Origin: Devosia epidermidihirudinis
Lineage (GTDB): Bacteria; Pseudomonadota; Alphaproteobacteria; Rhizobiales; Devosiaceae
Length of the DNA: 64,000 nt
Assembly (NCBI RefSeq): GCF_000971295.1
Contig: NZ_LANJ01000019.1
Location: forward strand, 124,001 to 188,000
Direction: 5' to 3'
The translations under genes and the position numbers were made by a program. This document shows positions 1-8,169 of this stretch, piece by piece. The notes beneath the pieces were generated by a model. It was not told where the DNA came from. It made no database searches and saw only the letters and a list, made by a program, of their open reading frames with translations. Numbering within the stretch: the first letter of the stretch is position 1; the number at the start of each line of letters is the position of its first letter.

Positions 1-166
1 CGGTTGCGGCGGCACCGTTGCCGAGCTTGCGGGGGCAAAAACTACTTGGTGGGGAAAATGACGGCGTCGCGCAGAGAAGAGACAGGACAGCAGCAGACAC
101 CACTGAGACCTCATGGTGATCCTGTCGAACCACGCGGTCGGGCTAGTGGAGGGCCGCGATGGCATG

Positions 167-197
167 ACCTCGTCCTTCGACAAGCTCAGGATGAGGT
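167..197. repeat. palindromic intergenic repeat, copy 1
   Basis: Imperfect inverted repeat with arms ACCTCGTCCT and AGGATGAGGT around the core TTCGACAAGCTC. The same element occurs in opposite orientation at 48357-48389. It is a short non-coding repeat of the type scattered between genes in alphaproteobacterial genomes. Confidence 0.7.
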
Positions 198-220
198 CTG
201 CTGGGCGAGTAGCGGTCGCC

Positions 221-252
221 AAAAAGAACACCCCCGAGCGTGGGCCCGGGGG
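221..252 (-). terminator. terminator-like hairpin downstream of aldehyde dehydrogenase
   Basis: Read on the minus strand, a C5G/CG5 stem closes a 10-nt loop and is followed by TGTTCTTTTT. It lies 46 bases beyond the stop codon at 298. The stem is short but GC-only, so this is a plausible intrinsic terminator. Confidence 0.5.
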
Positions 253-297
253 GGATGTAGGATTGTTCTGGCGTCGTTGCGCCGGACTTAACCGCAA

Positions 298-1737
298 CTA
301 GCCAGCGGCGGTGTAGGCGGTCTTCACGACGGTGAAGAACTCGGATGCGTACTTGCCCTGTTCGCGAGGGCCGTAGGACGAGCCCTTGCGGCCGCCGAAT
401 GGCACGTGGAAGTCCACGCCAGCGGTTGGGACGTTGACCATCACCATGCCGGCTTCAGCATTGCGCTTGAAGTGGGTCGCATACTTTAGCGAGGTGGTGA
501 CGATGCCGGCGCTGAGGCCGAAATCGGTGTCGTTCGAGGTCGCCAGGGCTTCTTCGTAATCCTTGACGCGGATGACCGATGCCACCGGCCCGAAGATCTC
601 TTCGCGGCTGATGCGCATGGAATTGGTGGCTTCGGTGAACAGGGTTGGCTGCAGGAAGTAGCCTTCCGTGGAAGCCTTTACCAGTTCGCCACCGGCAACC
701 AGCTTGGCGCCTTCCGACTTGCCGATGGCAATGTAGTCGGTGTCCTGCTTGAGCTGGCTTGGATCAACCACAGGGCCGATCTCGGTGTCCTTGGCGAGGG
801 CATCGCCGACGCGCAGATTGCGGGTGCGCTCTGCGAGAGCCTCAACGAATGCGTCGTGGATGCCTTCCGTGACGATGATGCGCGAGGACGCCGTGCAACG
901 CTGGCCGGTGGAGAAGAAGGCCGACTGGGCAACCGTTTCAACAGCGACCTTAAGGTCGGCGTCATCAAGCACGACGGTCGGGTTCTTGCCGCCCATTTCG
1001 AGCTGGAACTTGCGGTTGTGTTCAATCGAAGCGGCAGCAACGCGCTTGCCGGTGCCCACCGAGCCGGTGAAGCTGATGGCGGTAACGTCCTTGCTGTCGA
1101 GCAGGGTCTGACCGACAACCGAACCCTTGCCCATCACGAGGTTCAGCACGCCCTTGGGCAGGCCTGCACGCACCAGAATGTCGACGATCGCCCAGGTGGA
1201 GCCTGGAACCAGATCGGCTGGCTTGATCACGACTGTGTTGCCATAGGCCAGAGCCGGAGCAATCTTCCAAGTCGGGATGGCAATGGGAAAGTTCCATGGC
1301 GTGATGATGCCGATGACGCCGATTGGCTCACGGGTGATCTCAACGCCAACGCCCGGACGCACCGACGGCAGCACTTCGCCAGCAAGGCGCAGCACTTCAC
1401 CAGCGAAAAAGTCGAAAATCTGCGCAGCGCGCGTCACTTCACCAATGCCTTCTGGAAGGGTCTTGCCCTCTTCGCGGCTCAGCAGCTCACCCAGCTCGGC
1501 CTTGCGGGCCAGGATTTCCTGGCTGGCCTTGGAGAGAATGGCGTGACGCTCGAGAATGCCCGAACGCGACCAGGCTGGAAACGCAGCCTTGGCAGCAGCA
1601 ATCGCCTGCTTGGTTTCTTCAGCTGTAGCGCGCGCATAAACGCCCACCACTTCGGCGGTGTTGGATGGGTTGATGTTCTCGACCCCGTCCGTACCAACCC
1701 ACTCGCCGTCGATCAGGTTGCGGTGCAGCTCGCTCAT
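298..1737 (-). CDS. NAD(P)+-dependent aldehyde dehydrogenase
   Basis: 479-residue aldehyde dehydrogenase of the usual family length. It oxidises an aldehyde to the carboxylate in the cytoplasm. The oxyanion-hole Asn is in PWNF (149), the cofactor-binding Lys in IKPA (172), the general-base Glu in LEMGGKNP (247) and the nucleophilic Cys in GQRCTASS (281), so the active site looks complete. The sequence most resembles alpha-ketoglutaric semialdehyde dehydrogenases, used in sugar-acid and hydroxyproline catabolism, but the substrate is not proven. I start at 1737 (MSELHRN) because AAAGG sits 8 nt upstream; the 48-residue open extension beyond it has no ribosome-binding site and does not look like ALDH. 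The gene stands alone and is divergent from the SIMPL gene at 2090. Confidence 0.93.
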   Translation of the reverse strand: MSELHRNLIDGEWVGTDGVENINPSNTAEVVGVYARATAEETKQAIAAAKAAFPAWSRSGILERHAILSKASQEILARKAELGELLSREEGKTLPEGIGEVTRAAQIFDFFAGEVLRLAGEVLPSVRPGVGVEITREPIGVIGIITPWNFPIAIPTWKIAPALAYGNTVVIKPADLVPGSTWAIVDILVRAGLPKGVLNLVMGKGSVVGQTLLDSKDVTAISFTGSVGTGKRVAAASIEHNRKFQLEMGGKNPTVVLDDADLKVAVETVAQSAFFSTGQRCTASSRIIVTEGIHDAFVEALAERTRNLRVGDALAKDTEIGPVVDPSQLKQDTDYIAIGKSEGAKLVAGGELVKASTEGYFLQPTLFTEATNSMRISREEIFGPVASVIRVKDYEEALATSNDTDFGLSAGIVTTSLKYATHFKRNAEAGMVMVNVPTAGVDFHVPFGGRKGSSYGPREQGKYASEFFTVVKTAYTAAG

Positions 1738-2089
1738 ATGAAGTGCCTTTCGAATAGTCTGGGAGGTAGATGCACCCAACGGAGCCAGCATGCGCTGAGA
1801 CCATGGCTGGAGTGCGAAACTGATGAAGAGGATCAACCCACTACATAGGCTGCCCACGGTGATTTGTTGAGGCCAAAACACGCCAAATCGTCAAGACGGG
1901 CGCACAAAGGCTGGAAAAGCTGGCCTGTGACTAACCAGTGGCAGCACCGTTCGCAAGCGCTACCTTCGTTATAAGTCATACTTATGACGACACAAACTCC
2001 ACAAGCTTGTTCAACTGCCGTTCATGTGCGCCGCAATACTGACGCAATGGATGGGGAGTAGTCCCCTCAACACGATCATGGAGTATCCT
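1738..2089. other. divergent intergenic region (ALDH / SIMPL)
   Basis: 352 bases between two divergent starts. It must hold both promoters. The only structure I can point to is the palindrome at 1975-1988. No small gene is convincing here. Confidence 0.5.
1975..1988. promoter_or_regulatory. candidate operator palindrome
   Basis: GTCATA-CT-TATGAC is a perfect 6+2+6 palindrome, overlapped by a second inverted repeat ATAAG-N5-CTTAT (1971-1985). It lies about 100 bases upstream of the gene at 2090 and 240 bases from the ALDH start. A dimeric regulator could bind, but no regulator gene is adjacent. Confidence 0.3.
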
Positions 2090-2800
2090 ATGCGCCGTTT
2101 CGCTGCCCTTGCCCCTCTCGCTCTTCTCGCTGGCATGACCCTTCCCGCCTTCGCCGGGAACATCTCCATCGAGGGTCGCGGTGAAGTCACGGCAACGCCA
2201 GATACTGCCGCAATCAACTCGGGCGTGACCACGCAGGGCGCCACTGCCCGCGAAGCGCTTGATCTGAATACCAAGGCAATGACCGACCTGATCGCCGCTC
2301 TCAAGGACGCAGGCATCGAAGCCCGTGACATCCAGACCACTGGTTTCACGGTTAGCCCGAACTACGTCTACACCGACGAGCGTGACGACAAGGGTTACAC
2401 CCTGCCGCCAAAGATCAATGGCTACCAGGTCAGCAATGGCGTCACCGTCGTCGTGCGCAAGCTGGCTGACCTTGGCTCGATCCTCGACCGTTCGGTTACG
2501 GTTGGCGCCAACACCGTCAATGGCGTGAGCTTCTCGGTTGCCGATCCATCCGCGCTGCTGAACGAAGCCCGCAAGGCCGCTTTCGCCGATGCCCGCACCA
2601 AGGCTGAGCTTTATGCCGCTGCCGCTGGTGGCAAGCTCGAGGACATCGTCTCGATCACCGAGACCCAGGGTTACAATGCCGGCCCAAGCCCGATGTATGC
2701 CCGCGCAGACATTTCGGCCGCAGCCGTTCCAGTTGAAGCTGGCGAAATGACGTTCTCGATCAACGTCAGCGTTGCCTGGGAACTGAACGAAACCAAATAA
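2090..2800 (+). CDS. SIMPL domain (DUF541) periplasmic protein
   Basis: 236-residue exported protein. An N-terminal signal peptide (MRRFAALAPLALLAG, cleavage near AFA-GN at about 21-24) is followed by a SIMPL/DUF541 domain that fills the rest; the opening I-x-I-x-G-x-G-E-V strand and the central Q-x-x-N-G-V-T-V-V segment are typical. Family members are periplasmic or outer-membrane proteins, some linked to oxidative stress protection; the molecular role is not established. I start at 2090 because GGAG lies 7 nt upstream and the signal peptide begins there; an upstream ATG at 2024 would bury the signal. The gene is monocistronic and faces a convergent neighbour. Confidence 0.88.
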   Translation: MRRFAALAPLALLAGMTLPAFAGNISIEGRGEVTATPDTAAINSGVTTQGATAREALDLNTKAMTDLIAALKDAGIEARDIQTTGFTVSPNYVYTDERDDKGYTLPPKINGYQVSNGVTVVVRKLADLGSILDRSVTVGANTVNGVSFSVADPSALLNEARKAAFADARTKAELYAAAAGGKLEDIVSITETQGYNAGPSPMYARADISAAAVPVEAGEMTFSINVSVAWELNETK

Positions 2801-2814
2801 CAGATTCCAAGATA

Positions 2815-2872
2815 CCCCTCCCTTGAGGGGGCTTGGGCGGTGGGGACGGACCCGTAGTCACCCGTCCCCACC
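2815..2872. terminator. double hairpin between convergent genes
   Basis: A small CCCCTC/GAGGGG stem (2815-2829) is followed by a perfect 11-bp inverted repeat GGTGGGGACGG/CCGTCCCCACC (2839-2849 with 2862-2872). It lies between the ends of two convergent genes. There is no T-run, so it may be either a bidirectional transcription barrier or a palindromic repeat. Confidence 0.45.
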
Positions 2873-2894
2873 AACCCTTCTCTGAGCGTTGAGC

Positions 2895-3725
2895 CTAGCC
2901 CGCCAGAACCTTCCAGAGCATATTGAGCCCGACCACCACCAGGAATGCCGCAAAGACGTATTTGAGCGTCTTCTGGTCCATCCGGTGGGCAAGGGCTGCG
3001 CCCAGCGGCGCAAAGGCAGCGGCCAGCACCGCCACCAGCACCAGCGCCACCAGATTGATATAGCCAAGGCTGAGCGGCGGCAGCCCCTCAACGCCCCACC
3101 CCGAAATGATGAAACCGATGGTGCCCGAAATGGCGATGGCAACACCAATGCCGGCCGAGGTGCCCACGGCCGCGTGCATGCTCGTGCCAAACGCCACCAG
3201 CGTCGGCACCGTGAGCGAGCCACCGCCAATGCCCATCAGCGCAGAAATATAGCCAACCACAAAGGCGGAGACGCGGTGTGTCAGCGACGAGCCCTTGAGG
3301 TGCCCCATCAACCTGGTCTGAAAGCCAAAGACGATATTGGCGGCAATGATGAAGGCCATCACTGCGAAGACGATGCGCAGCACATCGCCCGAGAAGAACC
3401 CGGCCATCAGCCCGCCAATCAGCGTGCCGACCACAATGAACGGCGCCCAGAGCTTGAGCACGCTCATATCGAGCGCGCCGCGTTGGTAATGCGCCCGCGC
3501 ACTCATGATCCCGGTGGGAATGATGATGGCGAGCGAGGTGCCCACAGCCACGTGCTGCACCTGATCGGACCCATACCCCATGATCGACAGGGCGGTCGCC
3601 AGTGCGGGCACGATGATGGCCCCACCGCCAATGCCCAAGAGTCCAGCGGCGATGCCCGAGAACACGCCCGTCACCATCAGCCCAATCACGAAGGGCCAGT
3701 AGGCGGCGATGACCGTCCAATCCAT
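2895..3725 (-). CDS. TauE/SafE family membrane transporter
   Basis: 276-residue integral membrane protein of the TauE/SafE (DUF81) family, thought to export sulfite, sulfonates or other organic anions. Two homologous halves are visible, each opening with the family signature: GLLGIGGGAIIVPAL near residue 28 and ALMGIGGGSLTVPTL near 160. About eight hydrophobic segments are present. The ATG at 3725 overlaps the stop of the upstream yjbQ-like gene (TGATG), so the two are translationally coupled; a TTG one codon earlier (3728) is an alternative start. No sulfur-metabolism genes are adjacent, so the substrate is unknown. Confidence 0.9.
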   Translation of the reverse strand: MDWTVIAAYWPFVIGLMVTGVFSGIAAGLLGIGGGAIIVPALATALSIMGYGSDQVQHVAVGTSLAIIIPTGIMSARAHYQRGALDMSVLKLWAPFIVVGTLIGGLMAGFFSGDVLRIVFAVMAFIIAANIVFGFQTRLMGHLKGSSLTHRVSAFVVGYISALMGIGGGSLTVPTLVAFGTSMHAAVGTSAGIGVAIAISGTIGFIISGWGVEGLPPLSLGYINLVALVLVAVLAAAFAPLGAALAHRMDQKTLKYVFAAFLVVVGLNMLWKVLAG

Positions 3726-4147
3726 CAATGCTCTCCAATGATGTTCAGCACCACTTCGCGCCGATGCGGGCGACGGCGGTGCTCAAAGAGATAGAGGCCC
3801 TGCCAGGTGCCGAACACGGGGCTGCCATCGGCCACAGGAATGCCGATGGATGTCTGCGTTAGCGCCGCCTTGATGTGGGCGGGCATATCGTCAGGCCCTT
3901 CGGCGGTGTGCACGAGCCAGGTCATGCCCTCGGGCACCAGACGCGCAAAGAAGCCGTCGAGGTCGACCTTGACGCCATCATCGGCATTTTCCTGGATCAG
4001 CAACGAGCAGGATGTGTGCCGCACATAGGCGGTCAGCAGGCCCGTGGTGATGCCCGATGCGTCGACGAAACGACGCACTGCGCGGGTGAATTCGTAGAGG
4101 CCCTGCCCCCTGGTGTCGATTGTGACGATGTCGATTGCCTGCTGCAT
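3725..4147 (-). CDS. YjbQ family protein (UPF0047)
   Basis: 140-residue cytoplasmic protein of the YjbQ/UPF0047 family, some members of which have weak thiamine-phosphate synthase activity. Family hallmarks are RHTSCSLLIQENAD in the middle and GTWQGLYLFEHR near the C-terminus, which contribute the conserved His/Glu cluster. Length is normal for the family. It is the first gene of a two-gene unit with the downstream TauE-like transporter, joined by a stop/start overlap. What links the two functions is not evident from the sequence. Confidence 0.88.
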   Translation of the reverse strand: MQQAIDIVTIDTRGQGLYEFTRAVRRFVDASGITTGLLTAYVRHTSCSLLIQENADDGVKVDLDGFFARLVPEGMTWLVHTAEGPDDMPAHIKAALTQTSIGIPVADGSPVFGTWQGLYLFEHRRRPHRREVVLNIIGEH

Positions 4148-4263
4148 ATCAAAGGCCTAGCACGAACTGACGGCGCTCGGCAGCATGGCTTTCATACAAT
4201 CGGCCCAACCACTTGCCCCACTCGCGCCATCATCAACCCGCCTATTCGAACACGGCAAAATGT

Positions 4264-4288
4264 GGAACCATCGCCAAGACCCGGCGTT
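4264..4288 (+). promoter_or_regulatory. EcfG-type (general stress sigma) promoter motif
   Basis: GGAAC at 4264-4268 and CGTT at 4285-4288 are separated by exactly 16 bases, which matches the alphaproteobacterial EcfG (sigma-EcfG/SigT) consensus GGAAC-N16/17-CGTT. Transcription would begin near 4295 and leave a leader of about 100 bases before the OmpA-family start at 4399. A second match lies at 7565-7589. The motif is read directly; its use is inferred. Confidence 0.55.
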
Positions 4289-4398
4289 GCTGTGTTGCGG
4301 GGGAATTGGGCTCGTTTGATCGTCGTCAGAACCATTCAGTCTGTGTTCAGACAGACATCGCGATGCTTGCACCAAGAATGAACTAAGAGGAAAAAACA

Positions 4399-6705
4399 AT
4401 GCGCCTTAGAAACTGGCTTCTGACCGGTACCAGTATCGGTCTCATGGCCCTGACGCCCATGACCGTGCGTGCGCAGGATAGTGGCGTTATTGCCGCCTAC
4501 CAGCAGCTCGCTGCCGCACAGGCATCCGGCGACGCTGCCGCAACCGAGGCTGCCCAGGGCGCCTTGCGTGACGCGTGCATCGTGGCGGGCTTTTCCAGCA
4601 TTGATGAGTGCATTGCTTCGGCAACCGGTGGCGGCGCACCCGCTGCAGCGCCGGCTCCCGAGCCCGCACCAGAACCCGTTGCCGAACCAGCGCCGGCCCC
4701 TGAGCCAGAAGCAGCGCCCGTACAGGAAGCGCAGCCCGAGCCAGCCCCTGCGCCAGAGCCCGCGCCGGCACCAGAGCCGGAACCCGCTCCACAGCCAGAA
4801 CCAGCGCCGCAGCCCGAGCCTGCACCACAGCCTGAACCGGCTCCCCAGCCGGAACCAGCGCCAGTGGTCGAGCCAGCCCCAGCTCCAGAGCCACAGCAGG
4901 CGCCTGCCGCTGAGCCGGCCCCTGCGGTTGAGCAGCCTCCTGCCGCTGAGCAAGCGCCCGCGCCTCAGCCCGAACCAGCACCTCAGCCAGAGGCTGCACC
5001 AGCACCGCAGCCAGAAGCCACTCCGGCTCCAGCCCCGGAAGCTGCTCCAGCCCCAGCGCCCGCCCCTGCACCACAGGCCGACATTTCTGGCGCGCTTGCC
5101 GCTCAGATCGACCTCTATAACGGCGCTATCGCCGACCTGATGTCCGGCGGCGACGCCACGACCGCTCAGTCGCAGATCGCTGCCGCCAAGGCCGAGATCG
5201 ACGCCCTGTGCGCTCAGGCCGGTTACCCAGACACCGCAACCTGCCTTGCCCAGAACGGCCTGACCTTGCCAGCCGTGCCCGGCATTGCCGTGCCGCCTGC
5301 GGCTGAAACCCCAGCCGTGCAGCCAGAAGCTCCAGCAACCCAACCTGAGGCACCAGCTCAGCCAGAAGCGCCCGTTGCACCTGAATCGCTGCCCGATGAG
5401 CAGACCGAAGTGATCGAAAACCTGCCTGCCGGCATCACCCAGGAGCAGCTCGCTCCCGTGCTGGACAGCGCCAAGGATGGCGATCTCGTTCCAATCGAAG
5501 GTCAGGCCCCTGCAGCCTCTGCTACGCCAGCCGTAATCGCTGCCCCGCCAACGGACGACGCCGCCGCTCAGGCCGACTTCCAGCGTCCAGCCGATGCTGC
5601 CGCCATGTCCGCACGTCTTGACGAGGGCAATGCAGTGGAAGCTGCGGCGCTGGCGCCACAGGATGTGCCGCAGAACGTCACCATCATCAACCAGACCACT
5701 GTCGTGAACAACGTCACCAACAATGTGACGAACAACACCCAGAACAATACGGTCAACAACACGACCAACAACACCGTCAACAATACCAATGTGAACGTCG
5801 ACAACTCGACGACGGTCATCAACCAGCAGAACAACACGGTGATCCAGCCGCTCGATCCGGGCCAGGCCATCACTCAGGTTATTCTGCAGGTCGGCACCCA
5901 GCTGATCGTCAACGCCATCGGTCAGGATACCGACCGCTTCTACAATCCGCAGCAGGACGAGATTTTCTACGAAAACCTCAGCAATGGCCGCACCCGCGAA
6001 ACCATTACCCGTCCTGATGGCAGCCAGATCGTCACAGTGCGCAACCGCAATGGCGACATCCTGCGTCGCTCCAGCTTTGATCCGAGCGGCCGTGAATATG
6101 TGCTGGCCTATTTCGATGACCGCTACGACAACCAGCTGAATTCCTGGCGCGACCCAGGCCTCGACCTGCCTCCACTGCGCCTGAACATTCCGGTGCGTGA
6201 CTACGTGCTCGACGCGTCCTACGCGGATGAGCGCCAGGTTCAGACCTTCTTCGCCCAGCCACCGGTCGAGCAGGTCGCCCGTCTCTATTCGATCGACGAG
6301 GTCAAGCGTTCGGCCCGCGTGCGTGACAGCGTGCGTAAGCTCGAAGTTGGCGGCCTGACGTTTGATACCGGCGCTGCCACCATCGGCCGCGATCAGGTGA
6401 ACTCACTGTCCAACGTGGCCAATGCCATGCTGCAGCTGCTCGCCACCAATCCGGGCGAAACCTTCCTCATCGAAGGTCACACCGACGCGGTGGGTTCGGA
6501 CATTGCCAACCTGAAGCTGTCGGATCTACGCGCTGCTACAGTGGCCCGCATCCTGACCGACTTCTACGGCGTGCCGCCACAGAATCTGGCCACCCAGGGT
6601 TATGGCGAACGCTACCTCAAGATTCGGACGGAAAAGGCCGAGCGTGAAAACCGCCGCGTCACCATCCGCCGCATCACGCCACTGATCACGGTCGCCAGCA
6701 AATAA
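4399..6705 (+). CDS. large OmpA-family envelope protein with Pro-rich and Asn-rich segments
   Basis: 768 residues. A signal peptide (1-24, cleavage near VRA-QD) precedes a short helical segment with two Cys, then an Ala/Pro/Glu-rich tract (about 75-235) of near-tandem PAPQPEPA units. A second helical Cys-pair segment follows (about 235-290) that echoes the first, then another Pro-rich stretch and a strikingly Asn/Thr/Val-rich run (about 427-482). The C-terminal 115 residues are an OmpA/Pal peptidoglycan-binding domain with FLIEGHTDAVGS and the closing RRVTIRRI. The Pro-rich part probably spans the periplasm while the OmpA domain holds peptidoglycan. Start: AGAGGA sits 8 nt upstream. An EcfG-type promoter motif lies 110 bases upstream and a strong terminator follows. 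Confidence 0.88.
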   Translation: MRLRNWLLTGTSIGLMALTPMTVRAQDSGVIAAYQQLAAAQASGDAAATEAAQGALRDACIVAGFSSIDECIASATGGGAPAAAPAPEPAPEPVAEPAPAPEPEAAPVQEAQPEPAPAPEPAPAPEPEPAPQPEPAPQPEPAPQPEPAPQPEPAPVVEPAPAPEPQQAPAAEPAPAVEQPPAAEQAPAPQPEPAPQPEAAPAPQPEATPAPAPEAAPAPAPAPAPQADISGALAAQIDLYNGAIADLMSGGDATTAQSQIAAAKAEIDALCAQAGYPDTATCLAQNGLTLPAVPGIAVPPAAETPAVQPEAPATQPEAPAQPEAPVAPESLPDEQTEVIENLPAGITQEQLAPVLDSAKDGDLVPIEGQAPAASATPAVIAAPPTDDAAAQADFQRPADAAAMSARLDEGNAVEAAALAPQDVPQNVTIINQTTVVNNVTNNVTNNTQNNTVNNTTNNTVNNTNVNVDNSTTVINQQNNTVIQPLDPGQAITQVILQVGTQLIVNAIGQDTDRFYNPQQDEIFYENLSNGRTRETITRPDGSQIVTVRNRNGDILRRSSFDPSGREYVLAYFDDRYDNQLNSWRDPGLDLPPLRLNIPVRDYVLDASYADERQVQTFFAQPPVEQVARLYSIDEVKRSARVRDSVRKLEVGGLTFDTGAATIGRDQVNSLSNVANAMLQLLATNPGETFLIEGHTDAVGSDIANLKLSDLRAATVARILTDFYGVPPQNLATQGYGERYLKIRTEKAERENRRVTIRRITPLITVASK

Positions 6706-6729
6706 GCGGCGTCCAAAGGTTAACGGAGA

Positions 6730-6756
6730 GGCCGGGCACATCGCCCGGCCTTTTTT
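6730..6756 (+). terminator. intrinsic terminator of the OmpA-family gene
   Basis: Perfect 8-bp GC stem GGCCGGGC/GCCCGGCC with the 5-nt loop ACATC, followed directly by TTTTTT. It starts 25 bases after the stop codon at 6705. Confidence 0.92.
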
Positions 6757-6938
6757 CTGCGTAATGCAGCAAATAGCTGATGCGTATGAGTAAAATTGCT
6801 GCTTATTATGCAGACAGTTGGATGCGAGGGCCTCCAACAGGTTTACCGGCCGGTGATCGCCGTCGCCGCGCCGGTGAACCACCTTGTCAGTCTCCATAAA
6901 ATCGATATGTCTGAGCACCTTCGGTTGGAGCGGGTACG

Positions 6939-7454
6939 ATGAAGCGTCTGGAAATTTTCGTCGAGAGCATCATCCTGGCCTCTCGCTGGCTTCTGGTGGC
7001 GTTCTACATTGGCCTCGGCATTGCGCTCGCGCTCTATGCAATCACCTTCGGCGTTAAGCTGTTCGATTTCGCCAGCCACCTGTTCGATCTCGATGAAACC
7101 GAGACCATCCTCAAGATTCTGGCGCTGATCGATGCCGCGCTGATCGCGAGTCTGGTGGTGATGGTGATCATCTCGGGCTACGAAAACTTCGTGTCGCGCT
7201 TCGACAATGATGACGACGTGCACTGGCTCGGTCAGATCGATGCCGGCTCGCTCAAGATCAAGGTCGCCTCCACCATCGTGGCGATCTCCTCGATCCACCT
7301 GCTGCAGATCTTCCTGAACGTGCCGAAATACACCGACAACCAGATCATGTGGTACACGATCCTGCATCTGACCTTCATCGTGTCGGCCCTGTTCCTGGCC
7401 CTGATCGACAAGATTTCCAAAAAACCGGGCAAGGAAAAAACGCCTGACATCTAG
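6939..7454 (+). CDS. UPF0114 / YqhA-like inner membrane protein
   Basis: 171-residue membrane protein of the UPF0114 (YqhA) family, whose function is not known. It shows four hydrophobic segments (about 8-35, 62-84, 107-127, 135-155). The conserved polar stretches GYENFVSR (about 80-87) and KIKVASTIVAISSIHLLQ (about 106-123) are typical. The ATG at 6939 is preceded by a GGAGCGGG stretch. It is a single gene with a terminator-like hairpin after it. Confidence 0.87.
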   Translation: MKRLEIFVESIILASRWLLVAFYIGLGIALALYAITFGVKLFDFASHLFDLDETETILKILALIDAALIASLVVMVIISGYENFVSRFDNDDDVHWLGQIDAGSLKIKVASTIVAISSIHLLQIFLNVPKYTDNQIMWYTILHLTFIVSALFLALIDKISKKPGKEKTPDI

Positions 7455-7491
7455 GTCTGGCGCCGTCCCGCCTCATCCGCCCGCGATTATC

Positions 7492-7525
7492 TGCCCGCTA
7501 GCCCCTTGGTTCAGCGGGCATTTGT
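7492..7525 (+). terminator. terminator of the UPF0114 gene
   Basis: An 8-bp stem TGCCCGCT/AGCGGGCA encloses a 13-nt loop and is followed by TTTGTT. It begins 38 bases after the UPF0114 stop. Confidence 0.7.
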
Positions 7526-7564
7526 TCGTGCGTACGAACTTTTTTCGGCGTGATCACGTATCTG

Positions 7565-7589
7565 GGAACAAAACCAAAAGCCTCGCGTT
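7565..7589 (+). promoter_or_regulatory. EcfG-type (general stress sigma) promoter motif
   Basis: GGAAC (7565-7569) and CGTT (7586-7589) with a 16-base spacer match the EcfG consensus. The predicted start near 7596 leaves a leader of about 28 bases that contains the AAGGAG ribosome-binding site of the gene at 7624. Position, spacing and orientation are all right for driving that gene. Confidence 0.65.
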
Positions 7590-7623
7590 TCTTATCCATA
7601 CGGTGAAACAAAGGAGCGAAATC

Positions 7624-8010
7624 ATGGCTACCCCTGACCGCGATACCGTTTATACCCCTGATGGCAACCGCACAGTCTACGCCCGCGAAAGCAACGGCAC
7701 CGGCTGGTTCGTCGGCATCATTGTAGTGCTTGCACTGCTCGCCATCGGTTACCTGGTCTTTTCTGCCAATTCCGGCACCACGACTGGGCCAAGTGCAACC
7801 AGCACCACGCCAGCAGTTGAGGCACCGGCTAGCCCAACCATTGCGCCAGCGCCAATGACTGAAGCCCCAGCGGCTCCAGCGACGGACGCAGCCCCAATGA
7901 CGCCGGCTCCGGCAACGCCAGCGGCACCAGCCGTTGAGGCCCCAGCAAATGCTGCAGCCCCTGCTGCAACCACTCCGGCCCCAGCCGAAACGGCTCCTGC
8001 CGCTAACTAA
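7624..8010 (+). CDS. small single-span membrane protein with Pro/Ala/Thr-rich tail
   Basis: 128 residues with no family I recognise. A polar N-terminal 30 residues containing TPDG and ARESNGTGW is followed by one membrane span (about 32-50, FVGIIVVLALLAIGYLVF). The low-complexity tail of about 75 residues is built from Ala, Pro and Thr and ends PAAN. The tail would lie in the periplasm if the N-terminus is inside. AAGGAG 7 nt upstream fixes the start at 7624. The EcfG-type promoter motif just upstream suggests induction in general stress or stationary phase. A terminator hairpin follows at once, so the gene is monocistronic. Confidence 0.75.
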   Translation: MATPDRDTVYTPDGNRTVYARESNGTGWFVGIIVVLALLAIGYLVFSANSGTTTGPSATSTTPAVEAPASPTIAPAPMTEAPAAPATDAAPMTPAPATPAAPAVEAPANAAAPAATTPAPAETAPAAN

Positions 8011-8052
8011 GCTGAAGCCGACACGCCTCAGCTCCTCCCTCTGAGGCTAATC

Positions 8053-8080
8053 AAGGCCCTGACCGCCCCGTCAGGGCCTT
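8053..8080 (+). terminator. hairpin terminator after the 128-residue membrane protein gene
   Basis: Perfect 11-bp inverted repeat AAGGCCCTGAC/GTCAGGGCCTT with a 6-nt loop. Only TTGTCG follows, so termination may rest on the strong stem. Confidence 0.65.
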
Positions 8081-8169
8081 GTCGTGTCTGCGGCAACATC
8101 GCTCACGGCGCACGACTTGCGCGAGCCCTGCCCCATCCCCACCTGCACTCCACAGCCACGGAGCTTTCC

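Larger units (their letters stand above)
1..297. other. intergenic segment without a convincing gene
   Basis: Short open frames on the plus strand exist here but are arginine/glycine-rich, have no ribosome-binding site and resemble no family I know. The segment holds a palindromic repeat copy (167-197) and a terminator-like hairpin (221-252) for the minus-strand gene that ends at 298. A diverged half-copy of the repeat lies near 110-140. Confidence 0.5.

Noticed and set aside
4..291. open frame of about 95 codons at the window start
   Set aside because: Composition is Arg/Gly-rich, there is no ribosome-binding site, and it overlaps a palindromic repeat and a terminator.
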